Assembly (NCBI GenBank): GCA_910578305.1
Contig: CAJTQH010000054.1
Location: forward strand, 1-15,448
Source: an uncultured Muribaculaceae bacterium
Lineage (GTDB): Bacteria > Bacteroidota > Bacteroidia > Bacteroidales > Muribaculaceae
DNA length: 15,448 bases
Reading direction: 5' to 3'
Part shown: positions 7,464 through 14,626 of the stretch, in pieces
Layout: every line of letters begins with the position of its first letter
Position numbering within the stretch: position 1 is the first letter of the stretch
Position numbers and translations under genes: made by a program
The notes under the pieces: model-generated
Told to the model about the DNA's origin: nothing
Database searches by the model: none
The model's input: only the letters and a program-made list of their open reading frames with translations

Positions 7464-9908
7464 TCAGTCAAGATCCACAACCGTGATTCCCGCGCCGCCA
7501 AGTTGTACGTGTTCGTCGCGATACGATCGAACCCCATTGACAGTAGAAAGATATTGACGTACATATTGCCTGAGCACACCGGTGCCGGTTCCATGAAGAA
7601 TACGCACTCGCCGGGCATTGAACTGTATGGCATCGTCAATAAAATACGTCACAGCCTGCACAGCTTCGTCGGCACGCATTCCTCGCACGTCAAGATCCTG
7701 CTTGAATTGCAACTGACGCTGACGGATATCATCGGATGTAGATGAACTGACGAAAGATGCACCTTTCCCAACCCCGGAATCAATCTTGGACATAGTGTGA
7801 CGCAAACGATCGGTCTTAACCGAAGTCTTTATCATCCCGAAAAGCACCACTGCATTTTTTCCTTCGACCTCCAGCACCTTTCCGGCAATGCCCTCCCCGT
7901 CGAGCTTCACCACATCGCCTACCTCAATCTGCCTGGTTCGAGAAGCGTCATTTTTCTCAGCCTTTACCTTACGCTTTTTGGGCGCTTTTTTCAGCAATTC
8001 ATGCTCATCGTCTTTTTTAGAGCCCAAAGACCGCTTGGCTTGCTCAAGTTCCTGACGTGCCTGCATGGTCTGTTCCTTGTCGGCCTGCGAGCGGCGTATT
8101 TCATGAATCGTACGTTCGATAGCAGCATTGGAGCCTGACAATATGCGCTGAGCCTCCTCCTTGGCCTGCGAGATAATTTCGCGACGCTTTTCCCTCAGTT
8201 CATCGGCCTCTGCATTGTAGCGTTCAAGCGTCTGCTCTATCTTCTTTTCTTTCTGCCGTATGGACATACGTTTATTTTCCCAGTAACGTCGGTCTCGGGC
8301 TATGTCAAGAAGGTATCTGTCCATATTGATGTAATCGCTCCCCACAATCCGCTCTGCGTCCGCTATTATATCGGCCGGAAGGCCTATTTTTCGGGCTATC
8401 TCCACTGCAAACGAACTGCCGGGATGACCGATCGACAGCTTGAAAAGCGGTCGCATCAACTGACGGTCATAGAGCATCGAGCCATTTATAAGCCCATCAG
8501 TGTCTTCGGCAAAATGCTTGAGATTCTGATAGTGGGTTGTTATCACGCCCCACATGCCAGCCTCATTGAGCCTGCGCAGGATAGCCTGTGCCAGCGCCCC
8601 TCCGATCTGAGGCTCGGTGCCGCCTCCAAACTCATCAATGAGCACAAGTGTGGAAGAGCGACCTTTTTGCACAAGCAACCGCATGTTGCGAAGATGAGAG
8701 CTGTATGTGCTCAGATCATCTTCCATTGACTGGTCGTCGCCAATATCTACAAATATATCGTCGAATATGCCTACACGCGAATTTTCATATACGGGCGGAA
8801 GCAATCCGCACTGTACCATATATTGAATGATCCCGACAGTCTTCAGACACACGGACTTGCCACCGGCATTCGGGCCGGAAATCAGCAATATACGGTTTTG
8901 TTCCGACAGAGTGATATCAAGCGGAACTATCTCCTTGCCGCTTCGGCGCAGCGACTGAAGAAGCCCGGGATGACAAGCATGATAAAACTCAAGTTCCGGC
9001 CCGTCGGCAAGCTGAGGCATCGTGGCATCTATCTCATCGGCATACTCGGCTTTGGCATGAATGAAATCCACCGTTCCGAGCACACTGCTGCTATGCAGCA
9101 TATCCGGGACATGCGGACGCAGATATGCAGCAACTTCAGTGAGTATCCTTATCACCTCGCGACGTTCTTCCATCTGCAATTCACGTATGCGGTTGTTGAT
9201 CTCCACCACTTCCGCCGGCTCAATAAACACCGTTTTTCCCGATGCCGACTCGTCATGCACTATGCCATTTAATTTTCGCTTGTACATTGGAGCAACCGGA
9301 AGCACAAGACGTCCGTCGCGCATGGCTGGCGACGTATCGCTATCGATCAGCCCGTCGCGCACTGCTGCCGACATCACTCTCCGCATCACATTATTGACCG
9401 TCCCTGACATTGACCCGAGACGCGACCTTATATCGGCAAGCTGTGGCGACGCATTGTCCTTGACATTTCCATATTTGTCAACCACACGATCGATGGCCGC
9501 GATACAATCCTTGAATGTCAGCATTCCGCTCACCACATCATACATTCTCGGATATTTTGGCCTTTCATCGACCGAAGCCAAGAAAAATGCACTTACCTCA
9601 CCTATGGACACAAGAGCCTTGCGCACCCTGGCAAGTTCGTTGACAGGCAAAAATGTTCCATCAACCGATATCCCCTTGAGCTGTTCCGTGACATCACACA
9701 TATTATGAAGCGGCACATCTATTCCGCCCCTCTTTATTCCAAGCATCTCGTCAACCTGACCAAGCGCAGTCTCCACCGCAGGAAAATGAGTGAGAAAAGT
9801 CATGTTTTCCACACATTCCACCCCGAGCCGCGACACACACCGGTCTATGACACCCTGACGCACTGCCAAAAAACCTATCTTATGCTCAAAACTATCCGGA
9901 TATATCAT
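7464..9908 (-). CDS. mutS2: endonuclease MutS2 (MutS-type ATPase with C-terminal Smr domain)
   Basis: An 814-residue full-length MutS2. It lacks the mismatch-recognition domain of MutS and begins with the core/lever helices. The ABC-type ATPase follows: Walker A GPNAGGKS (345-352), signature region MEDDLSTYSSHLRNM, Walker B LVLIDE (ending at E426) and the switch histidine in VITTHYQNLKH. Next come a long charged coiled coil with a KKAPKKRKVKAEK basic patch and a short KOW-like beta segment (IEVGDVVKLDGEGIAGKV). The Smr nuclease domain closes the protein (about 739-814, LDVRGMRADEA and HGTGTGVLR). The family has been linked to suppression of homologous recombination in Helicobacter and Thermus, and to rescue of collided ribosomes in Bacillus; which role applies here is not visible. 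The start at 9908 is supported by a promoter 32-62 bases upstream. It is transcribed alone and is convergent with feoAB. Confidence 0.96.
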   Translation of the reverse strand: MIYPDSFEHKIGFLAVRQGVIDRCVSRLGVECVENMTFLTHFPAVETALGQVDEMLGIKRGGIDVPLHNMCDVTEQLKGISVDGTFLPVNELARVRKALVSIGEVSAFFLASVDERPKYPRMYDVVSGMLTFKDCIAAIDRVVDKYGNVKDNASPQLADIRSRLGSMSGTVNNVMRRVMSAAVRDGLIDSDTSPAMRDGRLVLPVAPMYKRKLNGIVHDESASGKTVFIEPAEVVEINNRIRELQMEERREVIRILTEVAAYLRPHVPDMLHSSSVLGTVDFIHAKAEYADEIDATMPQLADGPELEFYHACHPGLLQSLRRSGKEIVPLDITLSEQNRILLISGPNAGGKSVCLKTVGIIQYMVQCGLLPPVYENSRVGIFDDIFVDIGDDQSMEDDLSTYSSHLRNMRLLVQKGRSSTLVLIDEFGGGTEPQIGGALAQAILRRLNEAGMWGVITTHYQNLKHFAEDTDGLINGSMLYDRQLMRPLFKLSIGHPGSSFAVEIARKIGLPADIIADAERIVGSDYINMDRYLLDIARDRRYWENKRMSIRQKEKKIEQTLERYNAEADELREKRREIISQAKEEAQRILSGSNAAIERTIHEIRRSQADKEQTMQARQELEQAKRSLGSKKDDEHELLKKAPKKRKVKAEKNDASRTRQIEVGDVVKLDGEGIAGKVLEVEGKNAVVLFGMIKTSVKTDRLRHTMSKIDSGVGKGASFVSSSTSDDIRQRQLQFKQDLDVRGMRADEAVQAVTYFIDDAIQFNARRVRILHGTGTGVLRQYVRQYLSTVNGVRSYRDEHVQLGGAGITVVDLD

Positions 9909-9939
9909 ATAGGATCAATAATAAATGTACAATCTCATG

Positions 9940-9970
9940 CAAAGTTACAAAAAGCATATAATGTTTGAAA
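9940..9970 (-). promoter_or_regulatory. mutS2 promoter
   Basis: The minus strand carries TAACTTTG (9940-9947), a perfect -7 box, with TTTC (9967-9970) exactly 19 bases upstream, one mismatch from the -33 consensus TTTG. A transcription start near 9933 gives a leader of about 25 nt. Confidence 0.6.
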
Positions 9971-10062
9971 TATGGCATTATGATTCTCAACAAATTTTCA
10001 GAAAACTGTGTTATAAGTTAAAAGAAACAAATAATTAACTTTCAACTAAATATAATAACATT

Positions 10063-10617
10063 ATGAAAACTTCCAATCTAAATTTCTGGGGCACATCTAA
10101 ATATTGGTGGGTTGTCCTGACTTTGGGCATTGTCATGGTGCTTTGTGGCTTCGCCTATTGGTTCTGGCCGGCAATCGGTTATGCCGTTTCTTCACAGATA
10201 TTCGGCTGGCTAATGGTGCTTGCCGGAATAGTTCAGTTGTGTGTATCGTCAGGTAAAGACCGTCCCCGCGGCTGGGGCTGGTGGCTCGCCGGAGGCATCA
10301 TAGACCTGTTTATTGGATTCATGCTTGTACGTAGTGTGATATTGTCCGAACTGGTATTTCCATATTTCATCTCCATCGTATTCCTATTCTGGGGCATAAG
10401 TGCTATATTCAGCTCGGTCAGCCAGCGTGCGCGCCGCTACTGGTGGCTGTATCTCATCAACGGCATTCTGCTCATGGTGCTTGGATTCCTGTTCCTTGAA
10501 GCAGGCTATGTAACCGACATGGTGATGACCAGCTTCCTCACTTCCATAGCTTTTGTCTACTGGGGATTTTCCATTGCCATGATCAGCTACGACATGCGTC
10601 CGCCGGTAGAAGAATAA
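10063..10617 (+). CDS. HdeD-like (DUF308) integral membrane protein
   Basis: A 184-residue protein made of six hydrophobic helices in three pairs. They lie around residues 14-36, 42-62, 68-88, 92-116, 126-147 and 152-176. Short basic loops such as KDRPRGWGWW and SQRARRYWW separate some of them. The size, the pairwise layout and GW/YWW at the start of helices fit the HdeD/DUF308 family. HdeD of E. coli is tied to acid stress, but the molecular role of the family is not established and no stress genes lie next to this copy. The start has an A/T-rich leader. A -7-like box TAACTTTC (10036-10043, one mismatch, no clear -33) lies 19 bases upstream. A strong hairpin follows at 10659-10700, so it is probably monocistronic. 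Confidence 0.8.
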   Translation: MKTSNLNFWGTSKYWWVVLTLGIVMVLCGFAYWFWPAIGYAVSSQIFGWLMVLAGIVQLCVSSGKDRPRGWGWWLAGGIIDLFIGFMLVRSVILSELVFPYFISIVFLFWGISAIFSSVSQRARRYWWLYLINGILLMVLGFLFLEAGYVTDMVMTSFLTSIAFVYWGFSIAMISYDMRPPVEE

Positions 10618-10658
10618 AATCACATATTCTCCCATAAGGAGTAAATAGCCATAATATC

Positions 10659-10700
10659 GCATGCCGACTATATGGTGGATCAACCGTATTGTCGGCATGT
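10659..10700 (+). terminator. strong hairpin terminator after the HdeD-like gene
   Basis: CATGCCGAC (10660-10668) pairs perfectly with GTCGGCATG (10691-10699). After one T-T mismatch the stem continues with ATATGGT (10670-10676) against ACCGTAT (10683-10689), with one G-T wobble and a 6-base loop. A G-T pair at 10659/10700 extends it. The sequence after it, TATATATTTTAG, is U-rich but not a clean U run. It begins 41 bases after the stop codon. Confidence 0.65.
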
Positions 10701-10775
10701 TATATATTTTAGTTAATATGTCGTAATTTTTCATCTAAACGATAACTATGTATGCTTAATATAAAAATAATTGGC

Positions 10776-10783
10776 TAACTTTG
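10776..10783 (+). promoter_or_regulatory. -7 box upstream of the Trp/Gly-rich exported protein
   Basis: TAACTTTG matches TAnnTTTG exactly, but no good -33 TTTG is seen 19-21 bases upstream. A start near 10789 would give a leader of about 100 nt to the preferred ATG at 10893. The region between the upstream hairpin and this gene otherwise holds nothing recognisable. Confidence 0.45.
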
Positions 10784-10892
10784 TGTTATTGTGGCATGAT
10801 AGCATTAAACCTTTATATCAGACTACGGTCTATTATAAAGTAATCGACCGAATGCCATGAATCTTAAATACCTCACTCAAATATCTACCGAG

Positions 10893-11903
10893 ATGAAAAT
10901 TCGACTTAATTCCATTTTTGCCATCCTGCTCACAGGCTGTGTCGCACTCTCTGCTTCGGCTCAGGACTACGACGATGATGACATCTATTTCAATCCGTCG
11001 AAAGCCAAGTCCACGACAGTCAAGCCCAATAAGAATAACTACGTTGTTACCGACTATCCGGCAGCCGACGCATATACTCCGACCGGCAACGGCACAAACA
11101 TTGATATCGACCGCTACAACCGTCGCGGCATCTTCGCCACCGACACCATCAGCGCAGCCGATTCACTGACTGATGCCAACTTTGCATACACACGCCAGAT
11201 CGAGCGTTTCTACAATCCAGATGTGGTGACAGCCACAGACGATGACGAACTTGCAGCATATTACTACGGCAGCCAGCCAACCCAAGTCAATATCAACCTG
11301 AATGTACCCGGCTACTGGGGTTATCCTTATGCTTATTACAATTCTCCCTGGTATCGCGGAAGTGCAAGTTCATGGTGGTACTACAACTCATGGGCATTCA
11401 ACTCTCTTGCTTGGGGTTGGGATCCCTACTGGAACTGGGGTTGGGGACCATCATGGGCCTGGGGGCCATCATGGAGTTGGGGATGGGGATACCCGCACTG
11501 GGGACACCACCACCATCACTATCCCGTATGGGGCTACCACCGTCCCGGCAGTTCAGGCAATGTGCGTCCGGGATATCATCCGGGACACTCAACTGCAAAC
11601 GGCAATTACCGTCCCGGCTATCGTCCCGGTGCATCAGGCAATTACCGTCCGTCAAGCAACGGCACCTATCGTCCGGGGCACAACGAAGGCTATCGCCCCG
11701 GCAACAACAGCGGATACCGCAATAACGGCCGAGGCTCAAACCGTAGCAGCGAATCACATTATGGCAATCCGTCCAATCGTTCAAGCAATCCGAGCTACCG
11801 CAGCAGCGGAAACGGCAACTATCGCAGCTCCGGCGCTGGCTATAGCGGAGGTTCCCGGGGTGGAAGTTCTCGTGGAGGAGGTGGCGGTCGAGGTCGCCAC
11901 TGA
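10893..11903 (+). CDS. exported Trp/Gly/His-rich protein with YRPG repeats and RG-rich tail, function unknown
   Basis: A 336-residue protein that I cannot assign to a characterised family. The frame is open from an ATG at 10857, but the ATG at 10893 places a basic start and hydrophobic core (MKIRLNSIFAILLTGCVALS) directly at the N-terminus, so it is preferred. Signal peptidase I cleavage after ASAQ is likely; LTGC also resembles a lipobox. The mature start is acidic (DYDDDDIYF), followed by about 110 mixed residues with NINLNVPGYW. Then comes a region dominated by Trp, Gly, Tyr and Pro (WGWDPYWNWGWGPSW and similar, ending in HHHHH). Next are repeats of YRPG/YHPG with Ser/Asn/Gly spacers, then a Ser/Asn/Arg stretch and an RGG-rich end (SRGGGGGRGRH). 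The C-terminal half is probably disordered. An outer-membrane barrel gene lies 58 bp downstream with no clear terminator between them, so a cell-surface role is a guess. Confidence 0.75.
   Translation: MKIRLNSIFAILLTGCVALSASAQDYDDDDIYFNPSKAKSTTVKPNKNNYVVTDYPAADAYTPTGNGTNIDIDRYNRRGIFATDTISAADSLTDANFAYTRQIERFYNPDVVTATDDDELAAYYYGSQPTQVNINLNVPGYWGYPYAYYNSPWYRGSASSWWYYNSWAFNSLAWGWDPYWNWGWGPSWAWGPSWSWGWGYPHWGHHHHHYPVWGYHRPGSSGNVRPGYHPGHSTANGNYRPGYRPGASGNYRPSSNGTYRPGHNEGYRPGNNSGYRNNGRGSNRSSESHYGNPSNRSSNPSYRSSGNGNYRSSGAGYSGGSRGGSSRGGGGGRGRH
11373..11545 (+). repeat. Trp/Gly-rich low-complexity coding segment
   Basis: Inside the exported protein gene, codons for Trp, Gly, Tyr, Pro and His make up nearly the whole segment. 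GGGGCCATCATGG-like units recur near 11445-11475, and there is a run of five His codons (11503-11517). At the DNA level it is strikingly G-rich on the plus strand. Confidence 0.6.
11553..11720 (+). repeat. degenerate YRPG coding repeats
   Basis: Units of the form (N/G)-Y-(R/H)-P-G, about every 5-12 codons, encoded by variants of TATCGTCCCGGC and TACCGTCCC. Six or more copies are readable, some decayed (NYRPSS, GYRNNG). They look like an expanded repeat that has diverged at synonymous and some non-synonymous positions. Confidence 0.6.
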
Positions 11904-11961
11904 TCTACGGTCTATACAGATCAATAAAACATAGTTTTTACAATTCAATCAAGATACTAAA

Positions 11962-13584
11962 ATGAATAAGCGACTAATATCGGCATTCGTAGCCACTCTA
12001 CCGCTTCTGGCTATCGGCCAGACGGCTTTTGATGCCTATCAGATGTCACGTTACGATCTACGAGGCACCGCGCGCTTCATGTCAATGGGCGGTGCCTTTG
12101 GTGCCCTCGGCGGCGATCTCTCGACACTCAACCAAAACCCCGGCGGCATAGGTGTGTACCGTAAGAGTGAGATAGGATTCACACTTGATATCGAGATGCA
12201 GTCCACATCGGCCAAAAGCACCCTCGACAATATGACGCAAAACAAGACCAAAGCTTTGGTCAACAACTTCGGATATGTGGGAAGCGCCTATACCGGCAAT
12301 GACATAATGCCTATCTTCAACTGGGGATTTTCCTACAACCGTGCTGCATCATTCAACCGTCGCTACAAAGGCACTGTAGACATGAACGGCTCTTTGTCCA
12401 ACTATATCGCCGGATACACAACGGCTGACGGCTGGACCGGAGACCAGCTTTCCAATTCCGATGGAAATTTCTGGGATCGCAATCACGCTCCATGGCTCAG
12501 TATACTTGCCTACAATTCATTCATGATCAATCCGGTTAGCGGCACAAACCAGTACAATGGCCTGTGGCAGGACGGAAAGACATATGGTGTAGCAGATTTT
12601 GACGTGGAAGAACAAGGATATGTCGATGAATATGAGATAAATCTTGGCGGCAACATAAGCAATACAGTTTACTGGGGCATCGGCCTGGGAATCTCCGACA
12701 TCGACTACAAGCAATACGTATACTATGAGGAGTATCTCAACAACGCCCTCCTGCCGATCGTGGACAATGACGGACAAGTTGTGGCCGGACAGCCAACAGC
12801 CACACCCAACGACGTCGGCTTCGGTCTTGACAGCCGCAAACACATAAGCGGTACCGGTTTCAATTTCAAGGCCGGTGTGATAGTCCGTCCCATCAATGAA
12901 CTTCGACTCGGTTTTGCCATACAAACTCCAACATATTACAACCTGACACAAAATAACGACGGAATTGTTGATTACGGATACGGATACTCTGACGGGGCTC
13001 TCAAACCAGGTTACGTCGGATCGCCTATAGAAAGTTACGACTGGAAACTTCGTACTCCATGGCGCATGATAGTCAGCGCAGCAACTGTGATTGGCTCAAA
13101 TGCAATAATCAGCGTGGACTACGAATACCGTCCCTATCAGGACATGACAACAAAGTTCGGCGACGGTGACAATGTGACTGATGTAAATGGCGACATCAAA
13201 AACTATTATAAGGCCGCCAATATAATACGTCTCGGTGCCGAATACCGCCTGTCTAAAAACCTAAGCATCCGTGCAGGCTATGCATATGAGTCAACCCCGA
13301 CCGGAACAGAGGTGAAAAACGACAATCTGACAGTGTTCACTTCCGGACCGTACGACACAGGCACCACCCCATCTTACACTCTTGACAACAGCACGCAGTA
13401 TATCACCTGCGGTGTCGGATATCACTACAAGAATTTTTATGCCGACGCAGCCTATGTGCACAAGTCACGCAAGAGCGAGTTCCACCCATATACCGGCGAC
13501 AACGGCTACACAGCTAACCCTTTCACTGCCGACATCAAGGACAACTTCAACAATATAGTGCTCAGCGTTGGATTCAAATTCTAA
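11962..13584 (+). CDS. outer-membrane beta-barrel protein, OmpP1/FadL-like
   Basis: A 540-residue outer-membrane protein. It begins with a signal peptide (MNKRLISAFVATLPLLAIGQ) followed by AFDAYQMSRYDLRGTARFM, MGGAFGALGGDLSTLNQNPGGIG and YRKSEIGF. This is the conserved opening of Bacteroidales proteins annotated as OmpP1/FadL/TodX-type transporters or 'hemin receptors'. The NPG/NPA motif sits at the N-terminal plug. The rest alternates short hydrophobic and polar strands with many Tyr/Asn/Gly turns (for example YWGIGLGISDIDY, IIRLGAEYRL, SIRAGYAYES). It ends with NIVLSVGFKF, the terminal Phe expected for barrel assembly. FadL-type proteins carry hydrophobic compounds across the outer membrane; the substrate here is unknown. 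The start is an ATG in an A/T-rich context 58 bp after the upstream gene. A strong hairpin lies 49 bp past its stop. Confidence 0.87.
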   Translation: MNKRLISAFVATLPLLAIGQTAFDAYQMSRYDLRGTARFMSMGGAFGALGGDLSTLNQNPGGIGVYRKSEIGFTLDIEMQSTSAKSTLDNMTQNKTKALVNNFGYVGSAYTGNDIMPIFNWGFSYNRAASFNRRYKGTVDMNGSLSNYIAGYTTADGWTGDQLSNSDGNFWDRNHAPWLSILAYNSFMINPVSGTNQYNGLWQDGKTYGVADFDVEEQGYVDEYEINLGGNISNTVYWGIGLGISDIDYKQYVYYEEYLNNALLPIVDNDGQVVAGQPTATPNDVGFGLDSRKHISGTGFNFKAGVIVRPINELRLGFAIQTPTYYNLTQNNDGIVDYGYGYSDGALKPGYVGSPIESYDWKLRTPWRMIVSAATVIGSNAIISVDYEYRPYQDMTTKFGDGDNVTDVNGDIKNYYKAANIIRLGAEYRLSKNLSIRAGYAYESTPTGTEVKNDNLTVFTSGPYDTGTTPSYTLDNSTQYITCGVGYHYKNFYADAAYVHKSRKSEFHPYTGDNGYTANPFTADIKDNFNNIVLSVGFKF

Positions 13585-13615
13585 TCAACGCTCTCACAAC
13601 TGACACTTGCATAAT

Positions 13616-14626
13616 ATGACATATCATATTCGGGCCGGCTTTCAATTCGATGGAAGCCGGCCTTTGATTTACAATCCTAAGTTTGCCGACTTCCTGCGTC
13701 GTCGCACACTATTGCTTGACGGAGCTATGAGCACCATGATCAGACACATACAAGCTCATAAGACCATCCCGGAGATGCTACCCACCGAAAAATGCGACAT
13801 ACTGAACATTAAAGCGCCACACATCATCAGCCAAATTCATCGAACCTATCTTCAAGCCGGAGCCGACATCATTACGACCAATACATTCAATGCCTCCGTA
13901 TTGACACAAAATACATTTGGTTCAAGACATCTCAGCCTTAGAATATGTCAGGCCGGAGCAGCGATAGCCCGCAATGAAGCCGACCGCATGACGCAAATCA
14001 CCCCTCACCGTCCGCGATTCGTAGCAGGAAGTATCGGACCCGGGATTACTTCTTGCAAAGCATCAACCATTAGCGAAACTTTTAAAAACCAAGCCGAAGC
14101 CCTTATAGATGGAGGCGTGGATATGATTCTAATCGAAACTCTATATAATGCCACGATATCCGAAACCGCATTCATTGGCGTGGCACAGGCATTGGAATGC
14201 AAACAAAAAAACATTCCCGTAGCCATATCATTCACCATAGATACACAAACAGGCAATCTGCCATCAGGACATACCATAACCGAAGCCCTCGACAATCTGC
14301 ATGGGCTAACACCGATTGCAGTCGGGCTAAACTGCTCATACGGACCGACAAGCATAATATCACACATGCAATGTCTCGCTTCCACATTGCCATATCACAC
14401 AATATTATATCCCAATGCCGGACTTCCGGACACTTCCGGGCAGTACAGCTGCGATGCCCGACAGTTTGCATCGGCATTAATGCCTCTGATACGCACAGGC
14501 AGTCTCAACATCGTAGGCGGATGTTGCGGCACCACTCCCGCACATATCGCAGCCCTGTCAGAAGCAATCGGACAAATGGTTGTCAGTCCGAGATGTCCAC
14601 ATGCCGGCGAGACTGCATTTCCGTAA
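13616..14626 (+). CDS. stand-alone homocysteine S-methyltransferase domain protein (MetH N-terminal-like)
   Basis: A protein of 336 residues from the ATG at 13616. It would transfer a methyl group to homocysteine to form methionine. It aligns by eye with the first domain of cobalamin-dependent methionine synthase MetH: LLLDGAMSTM, AGADIITTNTFNA, VAGSIGPG, MILIETLYN, SGHTITEAL, PNAGLP and LNIVGGCCGTTP. The zinc ligands are C240 (GLNCSYGP) and C303/C304, spaced as in E. coli MetH. The folate-, cobalamin- and reactivation domains of MetH are absent, so it needs another methyl donor or partner subunits encoded elsewhere. Start: a terminator-like hairpin covers codons 6-16. The in-frame TTG at 13664 just after it would give 15 residues before the conserved LLLDG, close to the 16 of E. 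coli MetH. The ATG form is listed as the longest conventional reading. The 3' end overlaps the convergent DUF4130 gene by 44 bp. Confidence 0.87.
   Translation: MTYHIRAGFQFDGSRPLIYNPKFADFLRRRTLLLDGAMSTMIRHIQAHKTIPEMLPTEKCDILNIKAPHIISQIHRTYLQAGADIITTNTFNASVLTQNTFGSRHLSLRICQAGAAIARNEADRMTQITPHRPRFVAGSIGPGITSCKASTISETFKNQAEALIDGGVDMILIETLYNATISETAFIGVAQALECKQKNIPVAISFTIDTQTGNLPSGHTITEALDNLHGLTPIAVGLNCSYGPTSIISHMQCLASTLPYHTILYPNAGLPDTSGQYSCDARQFASALMPLIRTGSLNIVGGCCGTTPAHIAALSEAIGQMVVSPRCPHAGETAFP
13633..13662 (+). terminator. hairpin terminator of the outer-membrane protein gene
   Basis: GGCCGGCTTTCA (13633-13644) pairs with TGGAAGCCGGCC (13651-13662) over 12 bp, with a single T-G wobble and a 6-base loop. 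TTTGATTT follows. It is GC-rich, lies 49 bases after the stop of the barrel gene and has the form of an intrinsic terminator. It also falls inside the first codons of the longest ORF for the next gene, which makes that ORF's start doubtful. Confidence 0.7.

Noticed and set aside
9061..9708. 215-residue plus-strand frame opposite mutS2
   Set aside because: It lies wholly antisense to well-conserved MutS2 sequence; its Ser/Thr/Leu-rich content is typical of an antisense shadow.
9909..10062. Small RNA or tRNA between mutS2 and the HdeD-like gene
   Set aside because: No cloverleaf or strong hairpin is visible; the region is explained by the mutS2 promoter and an A/T-rich leader.
11901..11923. 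Inverted repeat TGATCT/AGATCA over the stop of the exported protein gene as a terminator
   Set aside because: Only 6 AT-rich pairs with an 11-base loop and no proper U tract; too weak to call.
11302..11934. 210-residue open frame overlapping the exported low-complexity protein
   Set aside because: It is the +1 shadow of the repeat-rich gene; its Thr/Ala/Ile/Gly-biased composition follows from the G/C-rich repeats, and it lacks a signal peptide or any domain.
13585..13663. Cobalamin or SAM riboswitch upstream of the MetH-like gene
   Set aside because: The space is under 100 bases and is occupied by a simple hairpin; no B12-box or SAM-riboswitch core was seen.
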